Part shown: piece after piece, positions 43,346-51,316 of the stretch
Layout: every line of letters starts with the position of its first letter
How positions within the stretch are numbered: the stretch's first letter is position 1
DNA from: Sphingobium sp. YR768
GTDB taxonomy: Bacteria > Pseudomonadota > Alphaproteobacteria > Sphingomonadales > Sphingomonadaceae
Length of the DNA: 64,000 bases
Reading direction: 5' to 3'
Assembly (NCBI RefSeq): GCF_900111125.1
Contig: NZ_FOGE01000002.1
Coordinates: 310,001 to 374,000, forward strand
Position numbers and translations under genes: made by a program
The notes under the pieces: model-generated
Told to the model about the DNA's origin: nothing
The model's input: only the letters and a program-made list of their open reading frames with translations
The model's database searches: none

Positions 43346-43439
43346 AAATGGTAGATTTTCGCGACCCGGAGCGGAGCGCACTAAAAGTACGTGAGCACCG
43401 GAAGCGCGGAAATTCGCCATTTGCAGCCCGTCAGGGCTG
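43346..43439. repeat. Imperfect inverted repeat between convergent genes
   Basis: Arms 43346-43363 (AAATGGTAGATTTTCGCG) and 43405-43422 (CGCGGAAATTCGCCATTT) pair at 14 of 18 positions; a second hairpin, CAGCCC-GTCA-GGGCTG, lies at 43424-43439. The element occupies nearly the whole gap between the MobA-like and MFS genes. It looks like a mobile-type intergenic repeat; only one copy is in the window. Confidence 0.55.
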
Positions 43440-43454
43440 AATGTCGATTGGCCC

Positions 43455-45125
43455 TCAACTCGACCGGGTCGGGTCGGTCATTGCATCGCTCATCTCGCGG
43501 GCATCGGGCGCGCGACTGATCGGCAGCGATCCGGTCTGCCGTTCCAGCCGCCGATGCACGACCGGCGCGTCGGGCCCGGCATGCAGCGCGGCAATCGCCT
43601 CGCTATTGGCGATGTCGGCCACGGTGCGCCGCTGATTATGGCGCACATAATCCAGCCAGGTCGACACATGATATCGCTCGACCCAAAGGTCGGGCTCGCC
43701 CAGATCGCGCAGCAATTGCCAGCCATGCGCGCCATCGCGCCGACGGATGCGGCGACGCTCGCTCATCGCCGTCAGGAACGGCACGATCGAACCGGGTGGA
43801 ATATGATATTCGATGGTGATGACCACCGGCCCGCTGCGCGGCTCGATCGGGATGATCGTATCGGGCTCATGCCAATCGCCGCGCGGGTCCAGATTATCGT
43901 CGCCCACCTGCGGCAGCGGCCGCCAGAAACCCAGCATCGCCGCCACAAATTGCGTCGACGCGGCCGCATAGAGGCCGACGACGACGCCATGATGTTCCGA
44001 TATCCAGCCGAACAGCCAGGCGCCGCCCGCCATCCCGCCAAAGGCGATCATCTGATACAGCGCGACGGCGCGCGCGACGACCCAGCGAGGCGCCGACATC
44101 TGCACCGACACGTTGAAGGTCGACAGCGCCAGCACCCAGCCAGCGCCCGCCAGCATATAGCCCAGGATCGCCAGCGCCAGCCAGGGGCTTGCCGCCGTCA
44201 GCGCCGTCCCCAGCGCCAAAGTCAGCGCGGCGGACCGCACGATCGTCTCGATCGAAAAACGCGCGCGCAGCGTCCGGCTGGACAGCGCGCCCATCACCGC
44301 CCCGATGCCGAACGCACCGCTGGTCACACCAAATGTCAGCGCCCCGCCGCCCAGCAGATCGCGCGCGACCAGCGGCATCAACGCCGACACGGCGGCCGCG
44401 CCGATACCGAAGGCGCCTGCGCGCAGCAGCACCAGCTTGATCTTGGGCGAGGCGGCGACATAGCCCACGCCCGCCACCATCGCCACGCCCAGCCGTTCGC
44501 GCGGCAGCAGCTTGGGCGGCAGGTCCGGTCGCCAGCGCGCCAGCACGACCAACAGGCCGACATAGCTGAGCGCATTAACCAGGAACGCGGCTGCCGCCCC
44601 TGCCGCCGCCACGATCACGCCGCCCAGCGCCGGCCCGACGCTCCGCGCCAGATTGAAGCCCATGGAGTTCATCGCCACCGCGCTGGGCAATATCGTCCGC
44701 GGCACCATATCCCCCACCGAAGCCTGCCAGGCCGGCCCGTTAATGGCGGTGGCGCAGCCCAATGCAAAGGTGAAGCCCAACAGCAGCCAGGGCGTGATCA
44801 GCCCGGCCCAGGCCGCCGCCGCCAGCAGCGCCGACGTCAGCAGCATCGCCGACTGGCAGAGGATCATCACCTTGCGCCGATCGAGATTATCGGCCACCGC
44901 CCCAGCCCATAAAGAGAGCAGCATGATCGGCAGCGTCGTCGCCGCCGGCACCAGCGCAATCAGCACCGGCGAAGCGGACAACGACGTCATCATCCACGCT
45001 GCGCCGACTGACTGGATCAGGCCACCGAAGTTGGACGCAAGGCTCGCGGTCCAGATACCGCGAAAAACCGGAATGGAAAAAGGGGACGGAGCCTTTTCGG
45101 GCGGAATCTGGGTCACGCTGTCCAT
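43455..45125 (-). CDS. EntS-like MFS exporter with C-terminal extra domain
   Basis: 556 aa. Residues 10-415 are an MFS_3-type (EntS-like) transporter with about 12 spans: FRGIWTASLASNFGGLIQSVGAAWMM (split: FRGIWTASLASNFGG), LWAGAVADNLDRRKVM and GCATAINGPAWQA. Residues 430-556 are soluble, with VVITIEYHIPPGSIVPFLTAMSERRRIR (quoted as EYHIPPGSIVPFLTAM) and WQLLRDLGEPDLWVERYHVSTWLDY, resembling an antibiotic-biosynthesis-monooxygenase-like ferredoxin fold. Such fusions occur in this family. The substrate may be a siderophore or other natural product, but this is inference. Confidence 0.85.
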   Translation of the reverse strand: MDSVTQIPPEKAPSPFSIPVFRGIWTASLASNFGGLIQSVGAAWMMTSLSASPVLIALVPAATTLPIMLLSLWAGAVADNLDRRKVMILCQSAMLLTSALLAAAAWAGLITPWLLLGFTFALGCATAINGPAWQASVGDMVPRTILPSAVAMNSMGFNLARSVGPALGGVIVAAAGAAAAFLVNALSYVGLLVVLARWRPDLPPKLLPRERLGVAMVAGVGYVAASPKIKLVLLRAGAFGIGAAAVSALMPLVARDLLGGGALTFGVTSGAFGIGAVMGALSSRTLRARFSIETIVRSAALTLALGTALTAASPWLALAILGYMLAGAGWVLALSTFNVSVQMSAPRWVVARAVALYQMIAFGGMAGGAWLFGWISEHHGVVVGLYAAASTQFVAAMLGFWRPLPQVGDDNLDPRGDWHEPDTIIPIEPRSGPVVITIEYHIPPGSIVPFLTAMSERRRIRRRDGAHGWQLLRDLGEPDLWVERYHVSTWLDYVRHNQRRTVADIANSEAIAALHAGPDAPVVHRRLERQTGSLPISRAPDAREMSDAMTDPTRSS

Positions 45126-45164
45126 GGGGCCGATATAGACGGCCAGACTGGCGGCGCAATGCGC

Positions 45165-45899
45165 TTAGACGCGCCCCGTTCGCAGGGCGACGGCCCAATC
45201 AGGCCGATCGCGCAAATCCGCCGCCTGCGCCGCCGTCTCCCAATCATAGTCGATGGCGATCAATTCCGCCTGCCATTCATCGCCCACCCGTTCGACAATG
45301 GCATAGCGCGCATGCGGCGAACCCGTCTCCACCTTGTGCGGCACGGGATGATCGTCGCCATAGGCCGGCAGGCCGACGCTGCCGGGATTGACGATCAGAC
45401 CACCGCCCGGCCGCTGGTGAATGCGCGGAATATGCGTATGGCCGCACAGGATCAGCGGCGCATCCACGCCCCCTGCCCGCGTCTCGACCTCTTCGGCCTT
45501 CGCGGCGCGCACCTGTCCGCCCTCCAGACTTTCCAGCCAGTAACACAGGTCATCGCCCGGCGCGCCATGCACCATCAGCGCGTCCGGCGCGATCCACAGG
45601 CTGTCGGGCAGGCTGGCGATCCAGTCGCGATGCCGGGGCTCCAGCACCGACGCGGTGTAGCGATCGGACAGGCCCATCGCCTCCCTGCTCTGAGTCAGCA
45701 ATTGCCGCTCATGATTGCCCCGGATCGTCGGCAATTCCAATGCCATCAGCCGATCCGCCGTCTCGCAGGGCCAAAGCGGACCCGACAGGATATCCCCCAG
45801 ATTGACGATCCGGTCGACAGCGCGCGCGGCGATGTCCGCCAGAACGGCATTCAACGCAATAAGATTGCCATGAATATCGGAAAGAACCGCTATGCGCAT
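45165..45899 (-). CDS. Calcineurin-like metallophosphoesterase
   Basis: 244 aa. Metal-site motifs in order: MRIAVLSDIHGNLIAL (Asp-x-His), VNLGDILSGPL (GD), IRGNHERQ (GNHE), LMVHGAPGDD and LCGHTHIP (GHTH). YfcE/ YmdB-like phosphodiesterases of this kind cleave phosphodiesters; the target is unknown. The ATG at 45899 has AGGA 7 bases upstream and is preferred over an open start 10 codons earlier. It stands alone. Confidence 0.9.
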   Translation of the reverse strand: MRIAVLSDIHGNLIALNAVLADIAARAVDRIVNLGDILSGPLWPCETADRLMALELPTIRGNHERQLLTQSREAMGLSDRYTASVLEPRHRDWIASLPDSLWIAPDALMVHGAPGDDLCYWLESLEGGQVRAAKAEEVETRAGGVDAPLILCGHTHIPRIHQRPGGGLIVNPGSVGLPAYGDDHPVPHKVETGSPHARYAIVERVGDEWQAELIAIDYDWETAAQAADLRDRPDWAVALRTGRV

Positions 45900-46028
45900 C
45901 GGATCATCCTGCCCGGCGACCAGCGCCATCCTGTCCTACAAAGGGCGATAAAGGGCAATATCCCGAACGGCTCTTTCCCATCGTCCACCCCTAACCATCC
46001 ACGAAACATGATTTCCAACATGCGTCAG

Positions 46029-46065
46029 AAAATGTCCCGTTTCGCGGGAAATATGCGAAGTTAAG
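46029..46065 (+). repeat. 37-bp intergenic repeat, copy 2
   Basis: Matches 35441-35477 at 32 of 37 positions, same orientation. Here TCCCG and CGGGA (46036-46048 region) also form a short hairpin. It lies 50 bp before the stop of the PHB depolymerase gene and upstream of the metallophosphoesterase gene, both on the minus strand. Confidence 0.7.
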
Positions 46066-46114
46066 GCGTCGCTTTACTATTTTGCCGGCACAAACAGCGG
46101 CGGATTGCCGCCGG

Positions 46115-47338
46115 TCAGTTCATCGCCAGGATCATGTTCCGCACCTGCGGATAGACCTGTTTTTCCCATTTGCTGCCGGAAAAGACGCCATAATGGCCGA
46201 CCCCCGGCTGGAGATGATGGCGCTTGAGATGCGGACGCAGCCCGGTGCACAGGCCATGGGCAGCGGAGGTCTGGCCGACCGCGCAGACATCGTCCTTCTC
46301 GCCCTCGACCGTCAGCAGCGCCGTCTTGCGGATCGCGCCCGGATCGACCTTGCGGCCATGCACCGTCAATTCGCCCTTCGACAGCAAAGTGCGCTGGAAC
46401 ACCATATCCACGGTTTCGAGGTAAAATTCCTTGGTCATGTCCAGGACCGCGAAATATTCCTCATAAAAGGTCTTGATCCGATCCGCCTCGACCGTCTTGC
46501 CATCGGCCAGCAACTGGTAAAGTTCGCGATGGGTCGCACCATGGCGCTCCATGTTCATCGATACGAAAGCCGACAATTGCAGGAAGCCCGGATAGACTTC
46601 GCGCCCGCGCCCGGCATAACGGAACGGCACCACGGAAATCAGATTTTCCTCAAACCATTTGATCGACTTTTCATTGGCCAGATCATTGACCACGGTCGGC
46701 GCCGCATTGGGATCGATCGGCCCCCCCATCAGCGTCATCGACTTGGGCGTCGCCTTGTCCTTGTCCTCCGACATCAGCGCCACGGCCGCCAGCGCAGGCA
46801 CGCAGGGCTGGCATACTGACACCAGATGCGACCCTTCGCCCAGTTCCTGGAGGAAACGGATTACATAGTCGACATAATCGTCGAAACCGAACCGCCCGGC
46901 CTCCATCGGCACGTCGCGGGCATTCTTCCAGTCGGTGATATAGACATCATGATCGCGCAGCAGCGTGGCGACAGTGCTACGCAGCAGCGTCGAAAAATGC
47001 CCGGACATCGGCGCCACCACCAGCACCTTGGGCTGGTGGGCCTCCACCTCGTCCTTGGCGAAGTGCAGCAGGTCGCCGAATGGCAGGTCGAGCGCGATCT
47101 CCTCACGCACCGACACCTCGGCATTGCCGCTAGTGACCGTATGGATGTTATAAGCCGGACGCTTGTGGGTCAGCTTGGCGCCCTCAAACACATCCATCAG
47201 CGCGAACATGCGGCGCGGCATCGCCCAGTCGGCCATCGGCCCCATCTTGTCCCGCATGCCCAGTGCCCATTGCGCGCCCAGACGAGCGGGAGCCAGCATG
47301 TCGTTCCAAGCCTGATAACCACTGTAAAGCATACGCAT
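46115..47338 (-). CDS. phaZ: Intracellular poly(3-hydroxybutyrate) depolymerase
   Basis: 407 aa alpha/beta-hydrolase that mobilises stored PHB granules in the cytoplasm. The nucleophile site is SVCQPCVPAL, with Cys176 in the Cys-Gln-Pro context that distinguishes this intracellular type from Ser lipases. The N-terminal MLYSGYQAWNDMLAPARL and PKVLVVAPMSGHFSTLLRSTV (quoted in part), YITDWKNARDVP and the C-terminal GVGHYGVFSGSKW, holding the catalytic His, are family features. Divergent from a GST gene across 126 bp; no RBS was clear. Confidence 0.92.
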   Translation of the reverse strand: MRMLYSGYQAWNDMLAPARLGAQWALGMRDKMGPMADWAMPRRMFALMDVFEGAKLTHKRPAYNIHTVTSGNAEVSVREEIALDLPFGDLLHFAKDEVEAHQPKVLVVAPMSGHFSTLLRSTVATLLRDHDVYITDWKNARDVPMEAGRFGFDDYVDYVIRFLQELGEGSHLVSVCQPCVPALAAVALMSEDKDKATPKSMTLMGGPIDPNAAPTVVNDLANEKSIKWFEENLISVVPFRYAGRGREVYPGFLQLSAFVSMNMERHGATHRELYQLLADGKTVEADRIKTFYEEYFAVLDMTKEFYLETVDMVFQRTLLSKGELTVHGRKVDPGAIRKTALLTVEGEKDDVCAVGQTSAAHGLCTGLRPHLKRHHLQPGVGHYGVFSGSKWEKQVYPQVRNMILAMN

Positions 47339-47464
47339 GATAACAAAAAAGCCTTGATCTGTGCGCGCGAACCGAATCGGTATTTTGCTGAAACGCTATA
47401 CAGGCTTTTTGTGTTGCACTGCATCACCATTAATGGGACGTTGGACTAAAGCGGGAGGGTAGGC

Positions 47465-48121
47465 ATGGCTGTCGCGGAACTCACTCTATCCAGTAAGAAT
47501 TATTCGTCCTGGTCGCTTCGCGGATGGCTTTTGTGCCGCCTTGCGGGGCTGAAGGTGGAAGAAAAACCGGTGGCGTTGGACGATCCGGAGAACCGGGCAG
47601 AACTGCTGCTCCTCTCCCCGTCCGTGCTGGTCCCGCGTCTCACCCATGAAGGGGCGAGCGTGTGGGACACGCTGGCGATCGCCGAATATCTGCATGAGCT
47701 TTATCCGCAGGCCGCCATGTATCCGGCCGATCGCATCGCCCGCGCCCATTGCCGGTCGGTGTCGGGGGAAATTCATTCGGGCTTCGCCAATCTGCGCTCT
47801 GCCCTGCCGATGAATTTGAAGGTGCGCCACGCCCGCTTCCCGATCTTCTCCGGCGCGAAGGCGGATATCGAACGGGTCGAAACCATCTGGCAGGAATGTC
47901 TGGACAGCTATGGCGGCCCCTGGCTGTTCGGCGATACGCCAACTGTCGCCGACGCCATGTTCGCCCCGGTGGCCCAGCGCTTCCTGACCTATGCCGTGCC
48001 CGTAACGCAAACCTCCGCCGCCTACTGCCAGACGATCAACAACTGGCCGCTGATGCGCGAATGGATCGATGCGGCGCGCGCCGAACCCGAAGAGATGGCC
48101 GAGCTCGAAATCGAGTTCTGA
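47465..48121 (+). CDS. Glutathione S-transferase family protein
   Basis: 218 aa. N-terminal thioredoxin-like domain: MAVAELTLSSKNYSSWSLRG, with SSWSLR at the position of the GSH-activating Ser, then ESPSVLVPRL-like SPSVLVPRLTHEG containing the cis-Pro, and VWDTLAIAEYLHELYPQAAMYP. C-terminal helical domain from residue 90 ends ADAMFAPVAQRFLTYAVPV. The pattern resembles YfcF/YfcG-like transferases. Substrate is unknown. GGGAGG lies 6 bases before the ATG. Confidence 0.88.
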   Translation: MAVAELTLSSKNYSSWSLRGWLLCRLAGLKVEEKPVALDDPENRAELLLLSPSVLVPRLTHEGASVWDTLAIAEYLHELYPQAAMYPADRIARAHCRSVSGEIHSGFANLRSALPMNLKVRHARFPIFSGAKADIERVETIWQECLDSYGGPWLFGDTPTVADAMFAPVAQRFLTYAVPVTQTSAAYCQTINNWPLMREWIDAARAEPEEMAELEIEF

Positions 48122-48162
48122 TCCCTCTTTCCCCTGCGCGGGGCCGGGCGTAAGGCGTTCGG

Positions 48163-49824
48163 ATGACACTCCGTACCCTTGCTCTGGCCCTTGGCCTGAC
48201 CGCCGCCCTTACGCCCCTCGCGCTTCATGCCCAGACCACCGATCCGCAGCGACTTGAACAGTCGGTCCGCACCATGGCGTCCGACCTGTTCGAAGGACGC
48301 GCGCCCGGCACCGTCGGCGAAGAACGCACGATCGGCTATGTCGTCGCCCGCTTCGAGCAACTGGGGCTGGAGCCGGGCGGTCCGGACGGCCAGTGGGTGC
48401 AGACCGTGCCGCTGCTCCACACCCGCCTCGGTCAAGCCGAAGGGTTGCAGGTCGCCCAGAACGGCACCGCCACCCCCTGGACCTTCGGACGCCAAGTCTA
48501 TCTCTCCACCCTCCAGCCCAAGGACAAGGTCGCCGTCGCCAACGCGCCGATGGTCTTCGTCGGCTATGGCGTCTCCGCCCCCGAACGCGGCTGGGACGAT
48601 TTCAAAGGCGTGGACCTCAAGGGCAAGATCGCCGTCTTCCTGATCAACGACCCGGATTTCGAGGCGGTGAAGGGCGAAGACCCGTTCGGTAAGTTCGGCG
48701 GCAAGACCATGACCTATTATGGCCGCTGGACCTACAAGTTCGAGGAAGCAGCCCGCCACGGCGCGATCGGCGCGCTGATCGTCCATGATACGCCGGGTGC
48801 CGGCTATGGCTGGAACGTCGTCACCAGCCCGAGCGGCGAAAATTACGACCTCGTCCGCCCCGCCGACAAGCTGACCAGCCTGCAAGTGCAGGGCTGGGTC
48901 GAGGGGGCTGCGGCCAAGGCCCTCTTCGCCGGCGCCGGACAAGACCTCGCCGCCCTGCGCAAGCAGGCCCGCTCGGCCAAGTTCAAGCCGGTCGAACTCA
49001 AGGGCGCGACCTTCTCCGCCGCCTTCCCGGTGACCCAGGAAGTGGTGAAGAGCGCCAACGTCATCGCCCGCATCCCCGGCGCCAAGCGGCCGGACGAAAC
49101 GGTCATGTATGGCGCCCATTGGGATGCCTATGGCAAGGGTGCGCCCGACGCACAGGGCCGCATCTATCGTGCCGGCGCCAATGACGACGCACTTGGCATG
49201 GCCGGCCTGTTCGAAATCGCCCGTGCCTTCAAGGCCGGCCCCGCCCCCGACCGCTCGATCGTCTTCGCCGCCTGGACGGCGGAAGAACGCGGCCTGCTGG
49301 GATCGGAATTTTACGCCCAAAGCCCGGTCTATCCGCTCGACAAGACGGTCGCCAACCTGACCATCGACGTGCTCCAGACCGGCGGCAAGGCAAAGGACGT
49401 CATCCTGATCGGCAAGGGCCAGAATGTGCTGGAGGACGATCTGGCGAAGTTCGCCGCCAAGCAAGGCCGCGTCATCACGCAGGAAAGCCTGCCCGAACGC
49501 GGCCTCTTCTACCGTGCCGACCATTTCTCCATGGCCAAGCGCGGCGTGCCCGTGCTGCTGATGATGGGCCTTGCCGGCGCATCCGACATGATGGAGGGCG
49601 GCCGTGCCGCCGGTCAGGCGTGGATCGATACCTATACCGGCAAATGCTATCATCAGGCCTGCGACGCGGTTGACGACACCTGGAAACTGGACGGCGCCGC
49701 GCAGGACGTAGACCTGATGTACGACATCGGCCGCGATCTCGCCTTCTCCACCCGCTGGCCCGAATGGAAGGCCGGATCGGAGTTCAAGGCGATCCGCGAC
49801 AAGAGCGCAGCGGTCCGGAAGTAA
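48163..49824 (+). CDS. M28 family metallopeptidase with PA domain, exported
   Basis: 553 aa zinc aminopeptidase. Signal peptide at residues 1-22 (LALHA before QTT). A PA insertion domain covers roughly residues 120-250 (VFVGYGVSAPERGWDDFKGVD). Di-zinc motifs in order: MYGAHWDAYG (His, Asp), GANDDALGMAGL (Asp), WTAEERGLLGSEF (Glu pair), YRADHFSMAKRGVPV (Asp/His). It removes N-terminal residues from peptides in the periplasm or outside the cell. A few bases separate it from the GST gene. It ends at a hairpin facing the alpha-galactosidase. Confidence 0.92.
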   Translation: MTLRTLALALGLTAALTPLALHAQTTDPQRLEQSVRTMASDLFEGRAPGTVGEERTIGYVVARFEQLGLEPGGPDGQWVQTVPLLHTRLGQAEGLQVAQNGTATPWTFGRQVYLSTLQPKDKVAVANAPMVFVGYGVSAPERGWDDFKGVDLKGKIAVFLINDPDFEAVKGEDPFGKFGGKTMTYYGRWTYKFEEAARHGAIGALIVHDTPGAGYGWNVVTSPSGENYDLVRPADKLTSLQVQGWVEGAAAKALFAGAGQDLAALRKQARSAKFKPVELKGATFSAAFPVTQEVVKSANVIARIPGAKRPDETVMYGAHWDAYGKGAPDAQGRIYRAGANDDALGMAGLFEIARAFKAGPAPDRSIVFAAWTAEERGLLGSEFYAQSPVYPLDKTVANLTIDVLQTGGKAKDVILIGKGQNVLEDDLAKFAAKQGRVITQESLPERGLFYRADHFSMAKRGVPVLLMMGLAGASDMMEGGRAAGQAWIDTYTGKCYHQACDAVDDTWKLDGAAQDVDLMYDIGRDLAFSTRWPEWKAGSEFKAIRDKSAAVRK

Positions 49825-49840
49825 CGCAACCAACCAAGCC

Positions 49841-49896
49841 GTTCCCCAGCGAAGTTGATGGGAGTCACGTGCCTCCCATCAACTTCGCCGGGGAAC
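49841..49896. terminator. Long palindromic hairpin between convergent genes
   Basis: 24-bp arms (49841-49864 and 49873-49896) around an 8-base loop, with a single mismatch that becomes a G-U pair only in minus-strand RNA. There is no T-tract. It could end or stabilise transcripts of both the M28 peptidase and alpha-galactosidase genes, or be a REP-like element. Confidence 0.6.
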
Positions 49897-49907
49897 AGCC
49901 TGATATG

Positions 49908-51269
49908 TCAACCCAATCGATACAGTGCGCTCCCATGCGCCGGCAGCACCACAGACACCCGCTCCGCCTGCTGCCCCAGCGCCTTGCCTTCCCACAAATC
50001 CCGGACGGCGACCGGCCCGTCGATCCCCAGATCGCGCAGTTTCACGCCAACCTGCCGCGCCTTGTCGCCGGTGTTGAACAAAGCGACATAGCGCCCCTTT
50101 CCATCCTCCGGCACGGCCGACCAGACCCGCACGCCATCTTCCACGAAATGCGGGCAATTGCCCTGGCTCGCCTGATTGACCGCCAGCACCTCCCGATTGG
50201 TCAGCAGCGCCAAGGTCGCCGCGTCCAGATGACGCAAATCGCCGCCCATGATGAGCGGCGACCGCGCGATCGCCCACAATGTCATCAGCGTCTTCTGTTC
50301 GTCCGGCGTGAAGCGCGTATCCCGCTCGCCAAGCGCCAGTCGCCCCAGCGGCAGCATGTCGGCATCCGGCCATGATCCCGGCCCGCGATAGGGCGTCCAG
50401 TTCTCCAGCCGGGTAAACTGCGCCTCCAGCATCGTCCAGTCGTCCCAGAAATCGTCGGAAATGCGCCACATCTGCGCATATTTGCGCACATGATCGCCCC
50501 GGATCACCGGCGTTTCACCCGGCGACAGGCTCAGGATGATCGGCCGCCCCGTCGCGACGATCGCCTTGTGCGCCGCCTCGATCTCCGGCGCATGAGCGTC
50601 ATAGGGGCGGCTCATATCGTCCATCTTGACGAAATCGACGCCCCAGTCGGCATAGAGGCGGAAGATGCTGTCATAATAAGCCTGCGCGCCCGGCCGCGTC
50701 ATATCGACGCCATACATGTCCGGGTTCCAGGAACAGATGCTCTCCCTGTCGGCGATGTCGGCCGCGCGATATTTCGTGCCCAAAACCGGCAAATTCTGCT
50801 CGACCGCCGCGCGCGGAATGCCGCGCATCACATGGATGCCGAATTTCATGCCCAGCGCATGCACCTCTTTCGCCAACTGGGTGAAGCCCTTGCCGCCAGC
50901 GCTGGAGGGGAAGCGATTGGGCGCCGGAATCATCCGGCCATAGCCATCCATCGCGGGCTTGGGTTTCGCATTATAGGTATAGCTCGACGCTTCGGGCTCA
51001 TACCACTGAATGTCCACGGTGAAGATGTCATAGCCAAAGGTCAGCAGCTTATCCGCCATGATCCGGGCGGTTTCTCGCGCCTGCGCCTCGGTTATCGTCG
51101 TGGCAAAGCTGTTCCAGCTATTCCACCCCATCGGCGGACGCGGCGCCAGCAGCGCTTTGCCCGCTTCCGTCGATGTTGCCCCTGCGCGCACCGCTCCCGC
51201 AGCCGCAAGCCCCGCCACACCGCCTGCGATCATATCGCGGCGGCTGGCCTTCCACGTCATCCTCGTCAT
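49908..51269 (-). CDS. GH27 family alpha-galactosidase, Tat-exported
   Basis: 453 aa glycosidase that releases terminal alpha-galactose. Residues 8-30 form a Tat signal (KASRRDMIAGGVAG). The barrel starts PPMGWNSWNSFATTITE. Nucleophile Asp217 is in KMDD and the acid/base is Asp273 in RISDD. Conserved GH27 parts also include IMGGDLRHLD and LTNREVLAVNQ. Some GH27 members also act as other exo-glycosidases. The first ATG is used; ATG 51260 is a possible alternative. Together with the GH1 and GH31 genes 48 kb away, it shows use of plant glycans. Confidence 0.9.
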   Translation of the reverse strand: MTRMTWKASRRDMIAGGVAGLAAAGAVRAGATSTEAGKALLAPRPPMGWNSWNSFATTITEAQARETARIMADKLLTFGYDIFTVDIQWYEPEASSYTYNAKPKPAMDGYGRMIPAPNRFPSSAGGKGFTQLAKEVHALGMKFGIHVMRGIPRAAVEQNLPVLGTKYRAADIADRESICSWNPDMYGVDMTRPGAQAYYDSIFRLYADWGVDFVKMDDMSRPYDAHAPEIEAAHKAIVATGRPIILSLSPGETPVIRGDHVRKYAQMWRISDDFWDDWTMLEAQFTRLENWTPYRGPGSWPDADMLPLGRLALGERDTRFTPDEQKTLMTLWAIARSPLIMGGDLRHLDAATLALLTNREVLAVNQASQGNCPHFVEDGVRVWSAVPEDGKGRYVALFNTGDKARQVGVKLRDLGIDGPVAVRDLWEGKALGQQAERVSVVLPAHGSALYRLG

Positions 51270-51316
51270 TTGTCGGAGTTAATAGGATGCGTGACGGAAG
51301 ATCAAGTTAATCATGG

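Noticed and set aside
43181..43420. 79-codon minus-strand frame near the MobA-like gene end
   Set aside because: Overlaps a real gene and a repeat element, with no ribosome site or family.
47339..47464. PhaR-type operator before phaZ
   Set aside because: TTGCACTGCA is present but not the CTGC-N3/4-GCAG pattern I know; nothing supports a specific regulator.
48022..49833. 603-codon minus-strand frame opposite the M28 peptidase
   Set aside because: Composition is typical of a shadow; the M28 metal motifs are complete on the plus strand.
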